Source: Trichosporon coremiiforme (lineage: Eukaryota > Basidiomycota > Tremellomycetes > Trichosporonales > Trichosporonaceae). From it: a stretch of DNA of 64,000 bases. The translations under genes were made by a program, and so were the position numbers. Numbering within the stretch: the first letter of the stretch is position 1; the number at the start of each line of letters is the position of its first letter. The notes under the pieces are model-generated. The model was not told the DNA's origin and did no database searches. It worked only from the letters and a program-made list of their open reading frames with translations. The stretch covers positions 186,001-250,000 of the forward strand of contig BCJJ01000026.1 in the NCBI GenBank assembly GCA_039545355.1. Direction: 5' to 3'. Positions 11,032 through 21,329 of the stretch are shown here, in pieces.

Positions 11032-11301
11032 GTTGTTGGCGGGGTGTGTGGTGACAAGGACGACCGAGATTAACAGCGCGCGAAATGACGCAGACGAAGC
11101 GTGTTCAAGCTGGGAGGGCGCCGACGACCAGGACGGAGGCATTTTCTAGGCACCGTTCCAATGTCCTCACCATAGTTGCCCTCCTGCTGACCGTTGGTGA
11201 AGGTTGTTTTGATGACTGCAAACGCTCGACCTTCCTTCATCACCACCAGTCTACGACCTGCAAGACTGCCCCAACGAAAAAGACAGGTTCCAGGACGCAA
11301 C

Positions 11302-11626
11302 ATGATTCGCTCCAACCCCACCGCTATCCCTCTCCGCCCCTCAGACGTCAAGGCGCTCCAGGTCGAGCTCGAGCGCCGCCGACAGCCGCGAGAGCAGGAG
11401 ATGCAGAGCCAACGCACCGAGCGCGGGGACAACGGCAACGAGTCTCTAACGGAGCGCGCCCCGAGACAGGTCATGACGCAGCCGCCGCGCGACAACCGCT
11501 CCGTTCAGGAGCGTATTGGCCTGTAAGCCTGTAAGTGTAGCGGGATCTCCCGTCGTACGTCAGCTAATAGGCAGCGGCCCGGCTACGAGAGGAAGGATGG
11601 AGACGGCTGGAGCACGGCGCTCTTGA
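11302..11626 (+). CDS. CDC26: Cdc26-like subunit of the anaphase-promoting complex
   Basis: Short protein starting MIRSNPTAIPLRPSDVKAL and ending its first exon in SVQERIGL. Cdc26 proteins start with MxRR-PT-L-L---D(I/V), the helix that inserts into the TPR superhelix of Cdc16/APC6, and end with a conserved RIG(L/Y) segment. Both blocks and the small size fit. An intron probably begins at the GTAAGC overlapping the TAA after IGL, with a gctaat branch and either the tag or the gcag acceptor near 11570-11574, so the last 16 or so residues are uncertain. The coordinates given use the gcag acceptor. The role would be stabilising Cdc16 in the APC/C. Confidence 0.65.
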
Positions 11627-12017
11627 TGAGGTTAGCTGACCTCTTGTTCACGGGCAGCTGATGGACAGGACGACGACGACGACTACAATAGACACACTAG
11701 ATCCCTTTGTACACCATGTATTTGTTTGTTGACACTCCGCCCGTCAAGTTCCTAGTGGAACACCTGCAGACGCACTCTAAGCCACGCAGTAGCATGAACC
11801 TCCTCTTATTCTCTTGAAGCAGACTCTGCACTGGTGTATTGATCATACTGGTGAGCCGTGGCAGCAAGCAGTCTCGCGGGCTCACTGCTGCGACGCCGCG
11901 ACGCGTTCGCCGCTGGGTGACGCAACATGACCGACGCGCCCTCCACCTCCAAAACTCATCTGGAACCAGACCACGGCAACCTTCCTCCTTTCGCTCAACT
12001 ATCCATCAGCAACAACA
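11627..12017. other. Intergenic: Cdc26-like 3' region and leader of the next gene
   Basis: No open frame with coding character. An alternative third exon of the Cdc26-like gene could lie at 11677-11699 (repeated gac codons), but this is not supported. Confidence 0.4.
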
Positions 12018-12528
12018 ATGGTGAGCTCTCTGCCGCTTTTCTGAGCTGAATCCCAGGCAAGCACTCTTCACCACGTCACCTTCCACCTGTGGAAGTGCAC
12101 TGTGCTCCTGACAGTGCCGGAGCGAACGTAAGCTTTTGTCGACCCAGGATGTAGCTGATGGCAGAACACTGGAGCAGCTCAAGACGAAGCTGATCCCGGC
12201 ACTGAAGCCCTTGGCCGACTCGCTCCCCGTTCCGCCACCAACTAGCGAGGACGACATCGAGCTCTGGGAGGAGACGCCGGACGGACCCGAGGACATCGCC
12301 AAGCTCGAGACCAACCTCTCCGTCGCTGGTATGGGATGGCCGCGCTTCAAGACGATATTCGTTTCGTGAGTGCAGCGTGGAGTGCTTCGTGCCCCGACGG
12401 ACCTGTACTCTCAAGCTAGAGGATCTGTGACCAGAGCTGATATCAGTCTCCGTAACGACTCCGGCAAGTTCGACCGGCCAGTGTACACCGTCCCGGACCC
12501 GGAGGACGGAGACGAGGAAGGCACCTAG
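12018..12528 (+). CDS. Small conserved-looking protein; first exon is only the ATG
   Basis: Start ATG at 12018-12020 is followed at once by a GTGAGC donor; the second exon begins at the cccag acceptor (GCAAGCACTC). Two more introns have good signals (donors gtaagc and gtgagtg). The product of about 114 residues reads MASTLHHVTFHLWKCTVLLT, then VPERTTLEQLKTKLIPALKP, an acidic loop (TSEDDIELWEE), GMGWPRFKTIFVSLRNDSG and an acidic tail. The order beta-hairpin, TTLEQLK helix, beta-strands resembles a ubiquitin-like fold, but this is inference and I cannot name the family. It is convergent with the LysM gene, with only 66 bp between stops. Confidence 0.65.
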
Positions 12529-12594
12529 GCTGCGGCACGAGGCGCAGGGCAGGGATAGAGCTAACATGCATATGTTTGATGGTGATACAAGCAA

Positions 12595-14247
12595 TCAGTC
12601 CGTCTTCTTGTTGGTGCGGGGGCGAGACTTGGATCCCCTCAGGCTACGTGGTTTCGCGTCGAGTTCGACGTCTAGATCTACATTTACTTGGTTCGTGACA
12701 GCGGGCGATGCGCTCCGCGATGAGTCCCGCGACACGGGCTCTGACACTATCCGGGCGACTTGGCGGGGTCGGTGAGGTGAGAGGTTCAGCGGTGGCGGGG
12801 GCGGGTTGAAGAAGTCGGAGATGCGCCCCACGAGCCCCGTCCCTGGGTGCGGCGCGGCGACAGGTGGGCGCAGCTTGACGATGCGCTTGCCGCGCTTCGA
12901 CCCGAACATGTCTGGCTCGTCGTCGGGGCCAAATCCGTCTACACGCGGCATGAGTGGGGCAAAGCGGCCCTCGTCCTTCTGCCTCTCGCGCGAGGGCGGG
13001 ACGAGGCCCGAATCACTCCGGCTCGTCGTGAAGAGGCCAAAGAGCCGGCTGTCTTCCCGGCTGGGTTCGGGGCGCGGGGAGCCCTCCGCGGCCGCGTTGT
13101 TCAGACTCAGCGTCGTGAGACCCCCGCTCAGTCCCGAGAGCACTGAGAGGGCGCTCGCGTCCGAATCTATCGATGCGCGCGGCGCAGCACCACTGCTGCT
13201 CGCTGCAGCGCGCCTCCGCCGGCTGCTCGGATGGAGGTGCAGCTTGGACGCCGGTAGTTTGATGACCTGCAAAACAATAGCGCCTGGCTCCTCCAACGAT
13301 GGGGTCGACGCGGACGTCAATGGATCCTCGCCTTCGCCTAAGAGCACCTCCTGTCGTTCTGGTGGTTCGGGGGAAACCTCTCGCGCTGTCTTGTCGCTGA
13401 GCACGCTGACGGCGTCTCCGTTCGTTGGACGCTGTTTCGGTGACTTCGGGCCCTGCTTCCGGTGCGGCACGAGCGAGACGTGTCCCGTCTTTCGCACTAG
13501 TGTCCCTGATGTGGGATGACATGCTTCCAACGGGACAAACAGCGACGTGCGGACGTGAACGGGATCGGAGGGCCACAGCTTGTTCACCTTGCGTAGCGTT
13601 GAGATCTGTTGGTCAGCTGACAATTCTACGACGTTGAGCTGCTCCACGTAGAGCAATGATGGGGGTGGAGCACTCACATCTATTCCGTACCGCAGCGCAA
13701 GGCCAGCCAGCGAGTCGCTCGGCACGACTTGGTGCACGATGACCTCCACCTCCTCCTCCTTGTCGCGTTCCCTATCGAAGGAGCCTCCGCGTGAGCTCAC
13801 TGTCGAGTCCTCCCATAGTTGCCGCTCAGTCTCAGATGTGAGGCGCTTTAGGCTGGGACGCGAGACGTCGGGGTCGATATCCTGGAGATTCTCGAGGTTG
13901 ACGGGTTGGCTCGTTGAGCGCGAGTACTTGAGCGAATTGAGCAGGCTGCCGGACCTGGCTCTCGGTTTCGGCGCCAGTATTGATTGCGAGGCCGGGGAGC
14001 GCGTACCCTGTTCCCTACTGCGCAGCCCCGAGCCACCAGGAGATAGCGGTGAGCTCACTGCTGGGCTAGCACGCAAGCTCGTCTCGAGTGCGCTCGCTGT
14101 TGATGGACCGGGGCCAGCGACGGAATCAGGGCCCCACCCCTCGCCCTCCGGTGACGTCGATAACGGCGCCGCATTGGCAGACGGGCTGCTAGCCTCAGCC
14201 CAAGGATCGTCCAGTTCGCCGGGACTCAGTCCTGGCGAGGGCGTCAT
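12595..14247 (-). CDS. LysM-domain protein (intracellular type)
   Basis: Long Ser/Pro-rich disordered protein with one LysM module: EVIVHQVVPSDSLAGLALRYGID, then STLRKVNKLWPSDPVHVRTSLFVPLEA. The frame is open throughout, but a 72-nt segment in the middle of the LysM module starts GTGAGTGCT and ends GTCAGCTGACCAACAG, a textbook intron here whose length is a multiple of three. Splicing it gives the proper LysM sequence YGID-ISTLRKVNKLW. There is no signal peptide, so this is like the cytosolic or membrane-associated LYSMD group rather than a secreted chitin-binding effector. The C-terminus has FFNPPPPPLNL and a basic, Ser-rich tail. Many Ser-Pro sites suggest phosphoregulation. Confidence 0.8.
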   Translation of the reverse strand: MTPSPGLSPGELDDPWAEASSPSANAAPLSTSPEGEGWGPDSVAGPGPSTASALETSLRASPAVSSPLSPGGSGLRSREQGTRSPASQSILAPKPRARSGSLLNSLKYSRSTSQPVNLENLQDIDPDVSRPSLKRLTSETERQLWEDSTVSSRGGSFDRERDKEEEVEVIVHQVVPSDSLAGLALRYGIDVSAPPPSLLYVEQLNVVELSADQQISTLRKVNKLWPSDPVHVRTSLFVPLEACHPTSGTLVRKTGHVSLVPHRKQGPKSPKQRPTNGDAVSVLSDKTAREVSPEPPERQEVLLGEGEDPLTSASTPSLEEPGAIVLQVIKLPASKLHLHPSSRRRRAAASSSGAAPRASIDSDASALSVLSGLSGGLTTLSLNNAAAEGSPRPEPSREDSRLFGLFTTSRSDSGLVPPSRERQKDEGRFAPLMPRVDGFGPDDEPDMFGSKRGKRIVKLRPPVAAPHPGTGLVGRISDFFNPPPPPLNLSPHRPRQVARIVSEPVSRDSSRSASPAVTNQVNVDLDVELDAKPRSLRGSKSRPRTNKKTD

Positions 14248-14571
14248 GACAGGTGGGCTTGGGCCGTGTTTGTGTGTAGAATGGCGGAATGGTGGATAGG
14301 CTGTTAGTGGAGAGTTAGGTACCGAAAGCGTGGAAGCCGGGTGGCCGGGAGGGGAGACGTCACATCGCCGATCTTATCTTCGGTGTCCCCGTACCGACCT
14401 CCACTTTCGGGTTTCAGCCGCCGACGTCAAGTGAGCGTCCACCATGCAACTCCGAGTCGCCCGCACTCCTCCGTCTTCGTTGTGACTCCCCATGCATACA
14501 TGTTGATACAAAAGCAGGCTAGCCAGCCTATGGTTAAAATGGCTTCTATCTAATTTGTCTCCTCCGATCGA
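14248..14571. other. Intergenic: LysM-gene promoter and SF3B1 3' flank
   Basis: Both neighbours lie on the minus strand. No open frame worth calling; mixed GC-rich sequence with no clear element. Confidence 0.4.
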
Positions 14572-17500
14572 TCACACCCACATCAGCAAGTGGTGCCGGG
14601 TGTAATCCTGTCCTGACGCAAGGTCAGCCGCCGATCCGAGCGCCGGGTAGAATGGCACCATGGCGTCGACAGCTCCAAGCACCAGGGTGTTGTACATTCG
14701 CCAGTACACCTCACGTACTCGGCGAGCAGGGTGGTACAGACCCTGGAGCACGTACGAGAGTACGACTCCGGGTCCGATACCGATGCGCATGGCCTCGATC
14801 GCGTCCATCACACCTCCGATAACGTGCGGACTCGTCTCGAAAATGTTGGGCCACACAAGGTTGAGCAAATGCGTCAGAGCCTCCTCGTATCCAAGACCAG
14901 CGACACCAATCGTCAGGTGCTTGACGATTGCACAGGCCGTCTGACGGTGGACGTGGTCACGGTCGGTGAGCGAGTCCTCGAGCAGTCCGACGACCGAGTG
15001 GATGTAATCCTTCGACATCTCTCCAACATACTCGAAAACATACGCGAGGGCCTTCAGACAACCGTTGCGAACGTTGAGTTCAGGAGTACGGTACTCGTTG
15101 AGGATAGCGGGGATACAGGTGAAAGGACCACAGGTCTCCGCGACGATGGCGATGGCGACAGTCGACAGCACACGGCTCTGACGCTCCTGAACCTTCAGGT
15201 TCGTGAGCAGAACACTAAGAACGTCCTGAGGACCGATGGCCTTGGCGATATAACCGAAGGAGTTGACGGCCGCACGACGAATAGCCTTCTTGTGCGCCTT
15301 GAGCAAGTCAAGCAGCTCGAAACAGATACGCATCCACTCCTTCGCGGCGACGAACTCGGCGCCACGGTCGGCAATACGACCAATCAGGTTGATGGTCGCC
15401 TCCTGGACCTTCTCGTGACGGTTACGCAGAATGGGGGTCATACGAGGCAGAAGATCCTTGACGGGAGGGTTCATCTGCGTCATACCGACGACATTGGCGA
15501 TCGAAGCCTCAGCCGCGATGATCGAACCGAGAGCGTCCGGGTATTCTTCTCCGAGCTGCTCGAACAAGACAACACCGAGCTTGGAGAGCAGGGCGTCCTC
15601 GTCGTTCTGCTTGATGATCGGGGCCAGCTTTGTCGTCAGGTCAGCGGCAAGCATACGGACCTTGGCGCTCTTGTTTGTGAGACGCCAGAGGATCATTGAG
15701 ACGATCTGAGGCAAGTACGGCTTGACGCGCGAGCCGAGAGCGGTCACGACGGCGCCGAAGCCGTCCAGCATGACATTGTCCTCCATCGTCTGCTCCTGGA
15801 ACGCGAAGATGATACCGTCGATGAGCTGAATCTCGAGGCGCTCGTCGATGTCCGCAGCGCCGTTCGCCTGGACAACCTTCGTGATCGTCTCCATGACCAT
15901 CTTGCGGTACGGCTCGCTCTCATCCTTGAGGTCGTTGCAGATCCGTCCGACTATGTCTGACACTCCCGCCTTGTTGGCAAGCTCAACGGTGGTGTCCACG
16001 AGCTGCTTGTAGTTGCGGCGGTCGAGAGCCATTCGTCGGACCCAGAAGGAGCGGAAGAAGTCCGGCAACACCTCCTCGCGAATGAAAGACGGCGTGACAC
16101 CTTCCGTGCCAGCACACTGCTTGATGACCTGCAGAACAATGCGGCGCATCTCCTCGTCAGAGGTCTGGAACTCGCGAATAAGAGTGGGCATACACTCCTT
16201 CACGTAGTAACCGGCGTACTCAGGGTCCATAAGCGGGATGATGTAGCCGATAGCCTTCAGGAAGGCGGCGAGGGTCTTTCCACGGTGACGACTGATTCCA
16301 AGCCAAAGCGGCTTGAGGACCTCATCGAAAGACTCAATACCGTAGGGCGCAGCCGACTCGGCGAGAGCAGCGAGCGACAGCGCAGTCATCGTTCGGACCT
16401 TCTGCTGATCGTCTTGCAGGCCGTGGGCAACGGCATCGACAAGGTTGCGGAGGTGGGGCAGGATGGCGCATCCCATCATGACAGCAATCTGCTGCACGAT
16501 ACGAATACCGGTGTGGCGAGCCTGCCACGACTTCTTCGACCGACAGACGGCCTTGAGGAAAGGCAGAAGAGCCGGGATACCCAGGGCCGAGGCGACAACG
16601 GCGAATGCTCGGGCCGTCGTGTTACGCACGTACTCATCGACGTGGTCGATATCGGGACGCATGGTCGAAATCATGTGAGCAAGACCGGCAGCCTTGGCGA
16701 GGTTACTGATGATTTCACGACCTTCCACACGAGCGTAGTAGTCCTCGTCGATCAGGAGCGGCTCGATAACGACCAGGATCTTGTGCACGTAGGGTCGGAC
16801 AAGGTCGTCGAGCTTGTAGAGGATGCGGTCGATGACCTTGACGAGCAAGTGGCGTTCCTGGTCCTCAAGCGAGCGCTCCATGAGCAGCGGCAAAATCTTG
16901 TCGAACAGCGGTCCGGCACCGAACTCGCGCGCCTTGTCGGTGATTTGTCGAAGCGCAGTCTTACGGACTGGCGGCGTTCCGTTCTTGATCTTGAGCAGAA
17001 GTCGCATGATCTTGCGCTCCTTGAGCTCCTCGTACGTGTAGTTCACGTCATCCTCCTCGCCACCGCCCTCTCCAAGCACCTTTGCGAAGTACTGCGAGTC
17101 CTCGGCCTTCAAGAATTGCAGCGTTCCGATGCCCTCAATCTCGGTTTGCTCCGCCGAGCCCATGAACCCACCAGCAGCGGCGACGGCGCGAACGGCAGAG
17201 CTCTCGTCCTGCATCATGAAGCCCTCGGCGTGCTGAGACGAAGCTGGCACAACCTTGCGAACGGCCGGTGCCGGCTGGTAGTCGTCCGGAACGGCGACAA
17301 CCTGGTAACCGTCGTTGTGCCCCGGGAGGACAGCGTTGAGCTCTTCGTCGGTAATCGCACGGTAGCGGCGGTCCTCGACCATCTTGTCGGCGGCAGGCTT
17401 CGTCTCGATAACCGATGTTGACGAGGAAGCGACAGCAGTCTCGTTTTCGGGCATCTGATCCCATCTTGAGCGCTTCTTCTTCGGCTTCTCCTCGCCCTCG

Positions 17501-17982
17501 GCGGGAGTGATGTCCCATCGAGACCGGCGCTTCTTGGATGCCTCGTCCTCGTCCATCGGCTCCTGCTTGGCCTCAGGCGTTCCGTCCCTGATGGCACTGC
17601 GAGGAGGGGTGTCATCGCCAGCAATCTGGCCGCGTTCCGGTGTCTTGTCGTCACGCTCACGGATCTCACCCTTGCCCTTCTCCGCCTCCTCTTTCTCAAG
17701 CTGCTCCTTGTACCTCCTCACGCGCTCCTCCTCCCTCTCGAGGTTGACACGGCGCATGCGATCGGCATAGCTCTCGTCCTCTCCCTCTCCGACACCATCG
17801 CGCCTGTTGAACCTTCGGAGCTGGTAGTCGGACTGGCGGGCGGCGATCTGTCGGACACTAGCGCGATCCTGGATCTCGTCCGTAAGGTCCGTATCCTCCT
17901 CGGCCATACGCTCATGCTCCTCAAGGATGTCCTTGGGCGCCGTGTAGGTCGCGAGTTGGGGATAAACCTCGTCGTCGGACAT
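14572..17982 (-). CDS. HSH155: SF3B1/Hsh155/Prp10, U2 snRNP HEAT-repeat subunit
   Basis: Scaffold of the SF3b complex that clamps the U2-branch-site helix. Single exon of 1136 residues (human SF3B1 is 1304). The N-terminal third is disordered and charged, with two KKxRSRWD tryptophan motifs (ULM type, binding U2AF-homology motifs), then [21 protein letters not shown], the p14-binding region. Residues from about 330 to the end are the HEAT superhelix, very close to human: [85 protein letters not shown]. Residues matching human R625, N626, H662 and K700 are present; the human K666 position is Arg (codon 16501-16503). Start chosen at [10 protein letters not shown]; the frame stays open upstream to at least 18276, but that extension has no coding character. 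Lack of introns is striking in this intron-dense region. Confidence 0.95.
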   Translation of the reverse strand: MSDDEVYPQLATYTAPKDILEEHERMAEEDTDLTDEIQDRASVRQIAARQSDYQLRRFNRRDGVGEGEDESYADRMRRVNLEREEERVRRYKEQLEKEEAEKGKGEIRERDDKTPERGQIAGDDTPPRSAIRDGTPEAKQEPMDEDEASKKRRSRWDITPAEGEEKPKKKRSRWDQMPENETAVASSSTSVIETKPAADKMVEDRRYRAITDEELNAVLPGHNDGYQVVAVPDDYQPAPAVRKVVPASSQHAEGFMMQDESSAVRAVAAAGGFMGSAEQTEIEGIGTLQFLKAEDSQYFAKVLGEGGGEEDDVNYTYEELKERKIMRLLLKIKNGTPPVRKTALRQITDKAREFGAGPLFDKILPLLMERSLEDQERHLLVKVIDRILYKLDDLVRPYVHKILVVIEPLLIDEDYYARVEGREIISNLAKAAGLAHMISTMRPDIDHVDEYVRNTTARAFAVVASALGIPALLPFLKAVCRSKKSWQARHTGIRIVQQIAVMMGCAILPHLRNLVDAVAHGLQDDQQKVRTMTALSLAALAESAAPYGIESFDEVLKPLWLGISRHRGKTLAAFLKAIGYIIPLMDPEYAGYYVKECMPTLIREFQTSDEEMRRIVLQVIKQCAGTEGVTPSFIREEVLPDFFRSFWVRRMALDRRNYKQLVDTTVELANKAGVSDIVGRICNDLKDESEPYRKMVMETITKVVQANGAADIDERLEIQLIDGIIFAFQEQTMEDNVMLDGFGAVVTALGSRVKPYLPQIVSMILWRLTNKSAKVRMLAADLTTKLAPIIKQNDEDALLSKLGVVLFEQLGEEYPDALGSIIAAEASIANVVGMTQMNPPVKDLLPRMTPILRNRHEKVQEATINLIGRIADRGAEFVAAKEWMRICFELLDLLKAHKKAIRRAAVNSFGYIAKAIGPQDVLSVLLTNLKVQERQSRVLSTVAIAIVAETCGPFTCIPAILNEYRTPELNVRNGCLKALAYVFEYVGEMSKDYIHSVVGLLEDSLTDRDHVHRQTACAIVKHLTIGVAGLGYEEALTHLLNLVWPNIFETSPHVIGGVMDAIEAMRIGIGPGVVLSYVLQGLYHPARRVREVYWRMYNTLVLGAVDAMVPFYPALGSAADLASGQDYTRHHLLMWV

Positions 17983-18359
17983 TTTGGCTGACGTTCGTCG
18001 GAGGCGATCGAGTCGGTCGAAAGCACAGAGAAGCAGAGGGTAAGTCGGCTCGTTTCGACTGTTCGGCGGACCCTCGCTGCTGCTGTAATCGCGAGTTTTG
18101 TGTATGCAAGGAGCAAGGGGTCGGGCGACTGTTGATGACCTAGCCAACAATCTGCCTGCTTCATGATGTCGGCGCCGCCTCCACCTCGCGAAGCCATGCG
18201 ACGCGGGTGCTTTTTTCGGCTTCTCGGCGATATGACCCGGTGGCAAACGCGCCGCGCCGGTCCATATCTCTGGCAATGACGCACTGGATGCTTGGCTGCT
18301 GATCTGCTGTCGGTGTAACTTCTATATATCGACTGCATCGACAACGACAACCGCGCAGC
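17983..18359. promoter_or_regulatory. Bidirectional promoter between SF3B1 and the LAMTOR2-like gene
   Basis: 377 bp between two divergent start codons. A TATA-like tctatatatc at 18321-18330 lies about 30 bp before the plus-strand ATG. No other motif is called. Confidence 0.5.
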
Positions 18360-18951
18360 ATGCTCGTCTCTCCGATAAGAGTGTATGGGCTGCTTAGCGG
18401 ACTACTGGGTGCTTCCGACGCCGACGGACCGCACACCGCTCTCCTCATCACGCCCCAAGGACAGCTGCTCGCGAAAGCTACCGTCGACGACGAGGACTTC
18501 GAGGAGAATGGCGATGCAGAGGGAGATGGCGAGGACGGAGCAGACAAGGAGGACGAGGAGGAGCAGGAAGATGGTGACGAGGACGACGATGATGAGCCGT
18601 ACCTCGAGGGTCCCGAGCGGCTAAGGTTGCTCCTTGGTTTGGCTTCCCAGTGGGAGGAGGACGAGTCTCCTCGAGTCGAGTGCGAGGTTGGTCAGGCTGT
18701 GTACTCCGATGTTGACGACAGCTTGGACGCCTCTTCATGTGCGCGATCCCATTGCCCGAGCCTGAAAACATTCCTGCGAACACCGCTGCAGCTTTACCTA
18801 CGGTCAAGCCCCCATACATCCCCTCATTCCTGCTGGTCCTGAACGGATCAGCCGACACACCCTGGAACGAACTCGCTGCGAAGGTGAGCCACCAGTGTGT
18901 CGGTAATGCTGACGATAGGCGGATGAGTTCCTCGGACACTGGAACCTCTAA
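18360..18951 (+). CDS. Roadblock/LC7-type protein, LAMTOR2-like, with acidic insertion
   Basis: Three exons. The second starts after the gttggt...gacgacag intron (CTT GGA CGC CTC) and the third after gtgagc...gacgatag (GCG GAT GAG). The start MLVSPIRVYGLLSGLLG with HTALLITPQGQLLAKA matches the N-terminal helix and first strands of LAMTOR2 (MLRPKALTQVL...STLLLNNEGSLLA). The later blocks LGRLFMCAIP, SFLLVLNG and WNELAAKADEFLGHW fit the second half of the roadblock fold. Between strands there is an almost purely Asp/Glu run of about 40 residues, which is unusual. The likely role is the Ragulator/EGO scaffold for Rag GTPases at the vacuole in TORC1 signalling; family assignment is moderate. It is convergent with SEC13, with 112 bp between stops. 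Confidence 0.6.
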
Positions 18952-19063
18952 ACAGGCGAATTCCTTCACAGCTAGCACCCAGCCTCTTAGACGATACCCG
19001 TTTGGTCTTCTCCGTCGTTGTACTCATATGCATCATGACATCTTCCGTCCGTAACCGTCGCAT

Positions 19064-20269
19064 CTAGCTCGAGAAGTCGCTCACGCACTCCCAACCCTTG
19101 CCAACACCCTCCTTCCACAGGCTGACCTTGCCGTCGCCGCACGACACCGCCAGGATGTTGCCCGCAATCGACCATGACACCCGCCAGACGGCATCCGGGA
19201 AGTGGGGGTCGTCGTTCTCCGGAGCGTTGGGACGCAGAGCGGTGGACTGCCAAGGGACGTCGGCGGATGGCCGGGTGTGGATGAGAACAGTGCGGTCCTG
19301 CAGGTTAGCAACGAATCTCAAAACTCAACTCACCTGCGACGCCGAAGCGATGTACTGGCCAGGAAGGCCAATGTTAGGTCCCCAGGCGACATCGCGAACC
19401 CAGTTGTCGTGACCCTTGATCTCCTCCTCCTCAACCCACTTCTTGGCAGTCTCATCAAAGGTCCAGATACGGATGGCATTGTCCGATCCACCAGAGACAA
19501 AGCGCTTCTGAGGAACAACCTGCTGACCGGGCTGGGCGGCCTTGTTCTGGCCAGAGGATGAGGCGAGCACTGACGGAGCCCACGAAATCGTGTTGGCGCC
19601 GGAGCCGTGGGCGTTGAAGATAACGGCATCCGTCGAACCATCGTCTGCGAGATCAGCTACCAGTCCGAGTTGGGACATCATCACCACTCACTCTGGAAGC
19701 TCAACACCGAAATCTTGCCGTCACTAGAGGCGCACGCGAGGATCGGGCCCAGCTCGTAGGGAGCCCACGCGATGGAGTTGACGCTTGCAGAGTGGAGCGT
19801 GTGCTCCTTGATGCGCTCCCAGCCGTCCTGAACCTCGCCTCCTGATCCTGCTCCCTGGCCCTTGCCAACCTCCTTCCAGATGAAAACACGGCCGTCGTAC
19901 GAGCACGAGGCAAGAATCGAGCCGAAGGAAGGGTGAGCCCATGAGACCTGCCAAACGGGGGCGGTGTGTCTGCTGTTAGCTTTCATCGCGAAATCAGCTC
20001 ACCCCTTGAGAACCACAGGCTCTCCCTTAGCCTCGCCCTTAACAACGTTGAAAATGCGAATGGTCTTGTCGGACGAACCAGTCGCGAGCCTCTTGCCGTA
20101 GTAGTCGAGCTGCGCGTCGTGCTGAACATTAGCTCGAGCTGTACATCACGTCACCACAACAATACGCACGATCATGTCCTCATGTTGCGTCTCGACCGGA
20201 ACGGCCTTGGAAACCTGAGCCGCAGCCTGTAAATCGTCAGCCCAGCGACCACCGCAGTCGGCTCACCAT
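19064..20269 (-). CDS. SEC13: Sec13, WD40 protein of COPII coat and nuclear pore
   Basis: Six-bladed WD40 protein in six exons. Exon 1 is only ATG followed by GTGAGC; exon 2 starts GCTGCGGCTCAGG ([19 protein letters not shown]). WD blades follow: [93 protein letters not shown] and the last, [20 protein letters not shown], ending WECVSDFSS. These are diagnostic Sec13 sequences. It pairs with Sec31 in COPII, with Nup145C in the nuclear pore, and with the SEACAT/GATOR2 arm of TORC1 control. Insertions such as the Gly-rich [11 protein letters not shown] in blade 2 and [13 protein letters not shown] in blade 4 fall in loops. No catalytic residues apply. Confidence 0.93.
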
Positions 20270-20437
20270 TGTGGGTATCTTGGATTGCTGAAGAGTGCGA
20301 TCGTTGGCCAACGTCTCATCAACAGCGTCGCGCGTGCGTGAGTGGCCTCGCTCGTCCGGCGTGGAGGCACGGAACCAAACGGCGCCGTCAACGTCACAAG
20401 CGGAATCAAATTCGGCTACCTTCACCGAGACTTGAGG

Positions 20438-20716
20438 ATGCTAGCGCGAATGACTTTCTGCATCTTAGGTCTTCTCGGCATGCTTTGCTTGCAATACCCG
20501 ATTGGTTGGGACGAGGCACTTCGATGTAAGCACGACGCCGAGATGCGTGGTTTCGATGTACCGAGGTTGCCGAAGCCCAAAGGCGAACACTTTTCTATGG
20601 CGCCAGGTCCTGTGGAAGACCCCTCACGTACGGGAGAATACATCATCAGCCCTCTCTCTCGCCTGTATAAAGTCATCAGCAGCGACAGGCGCTGGGGTGC
20701 TCTCACGGCGATTTAA
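20438..20716 (+). CDS. Possible small signal-anchored protein (92 aa)
   Basis: Frame from ATG 20438 to TAA 20714-20716. MLARMTFCILGLLGMLCLQY looks like a signal peptide or signal anchor; the remainder is polar with Pro (RLPKPKGEHFSMAPGPVEDP). It lies just upstream of, and divergent from, SEC13. No intron is needed. There is no recognised family and no independent support, so it may be chance; confidence is low. Confidence 0.25.
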   Translation: MLARMTFCILGLLGMLCLQYPIGWDEALRCKHDAEMRGFDVPRLPKPKGEHFSMAPGPVEDPSRTGEYIISPLSRLYKVISSDRRWGALTAI

Positions 20717-21329
20717 GTTGCTTTCGAACGGGTTGGTCTGCCATCACCTTCGCCCCCTCATGGGAACCTCCATTTCGACGGACGGTCGCTTATTACATCA
20801 ACATCATCATGATATACCGGAGCCTGAAACGCTATGGGAAGGTACTCACCAATACTTACCGCGGACCACATCGCTATGCGGCGGGACAGGGACTTCGGAC
20901 CCCGTGCGCTACAGCTCTCCGATCCGTGCGCAGGACGGAATGCAGATTGGAATTGCGGCGCACAGATCCCGCAGATCAACAGAAACTGAGCTTTCGTGAT
21001 ACTGCTGCACCGTATGGCTCGTCTGCCGTAACCTATTCCTCGGGTATCGACGGATGTTGGTAGAGTATAGCGACATTCGAGCTAATGTGCCTGGCAACAT
21101 CGGCTGGGGAAACTCAAAGGATCTTACGCGCTCAGATCCCACAACGATGTCGCGTCTGGACTGACTGGCCACCTGAAACTCGGCGAGTCGAACGTCAAGT
21201 GTGGAGCCGTGAGGGACAACGGGTGTCCGGCGACTCACAAGCTGCAGTTATGCGGGTTGCTGACCTTACGGTATCCCACGAGCTGCTGTCTTCTGCATTC
21301 TCTCTCAGTGCATTAGCCTCTCGATAGTT

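Noticed and set aside
14731..15699. 322-codon plus-strand frame, and a 378-codon one at 16285-17421
   Set aside because: Both are shadows of SF3B1 on the opposite strand; the sequences are Arg/Asp/Val/Leu-biased with no domain.
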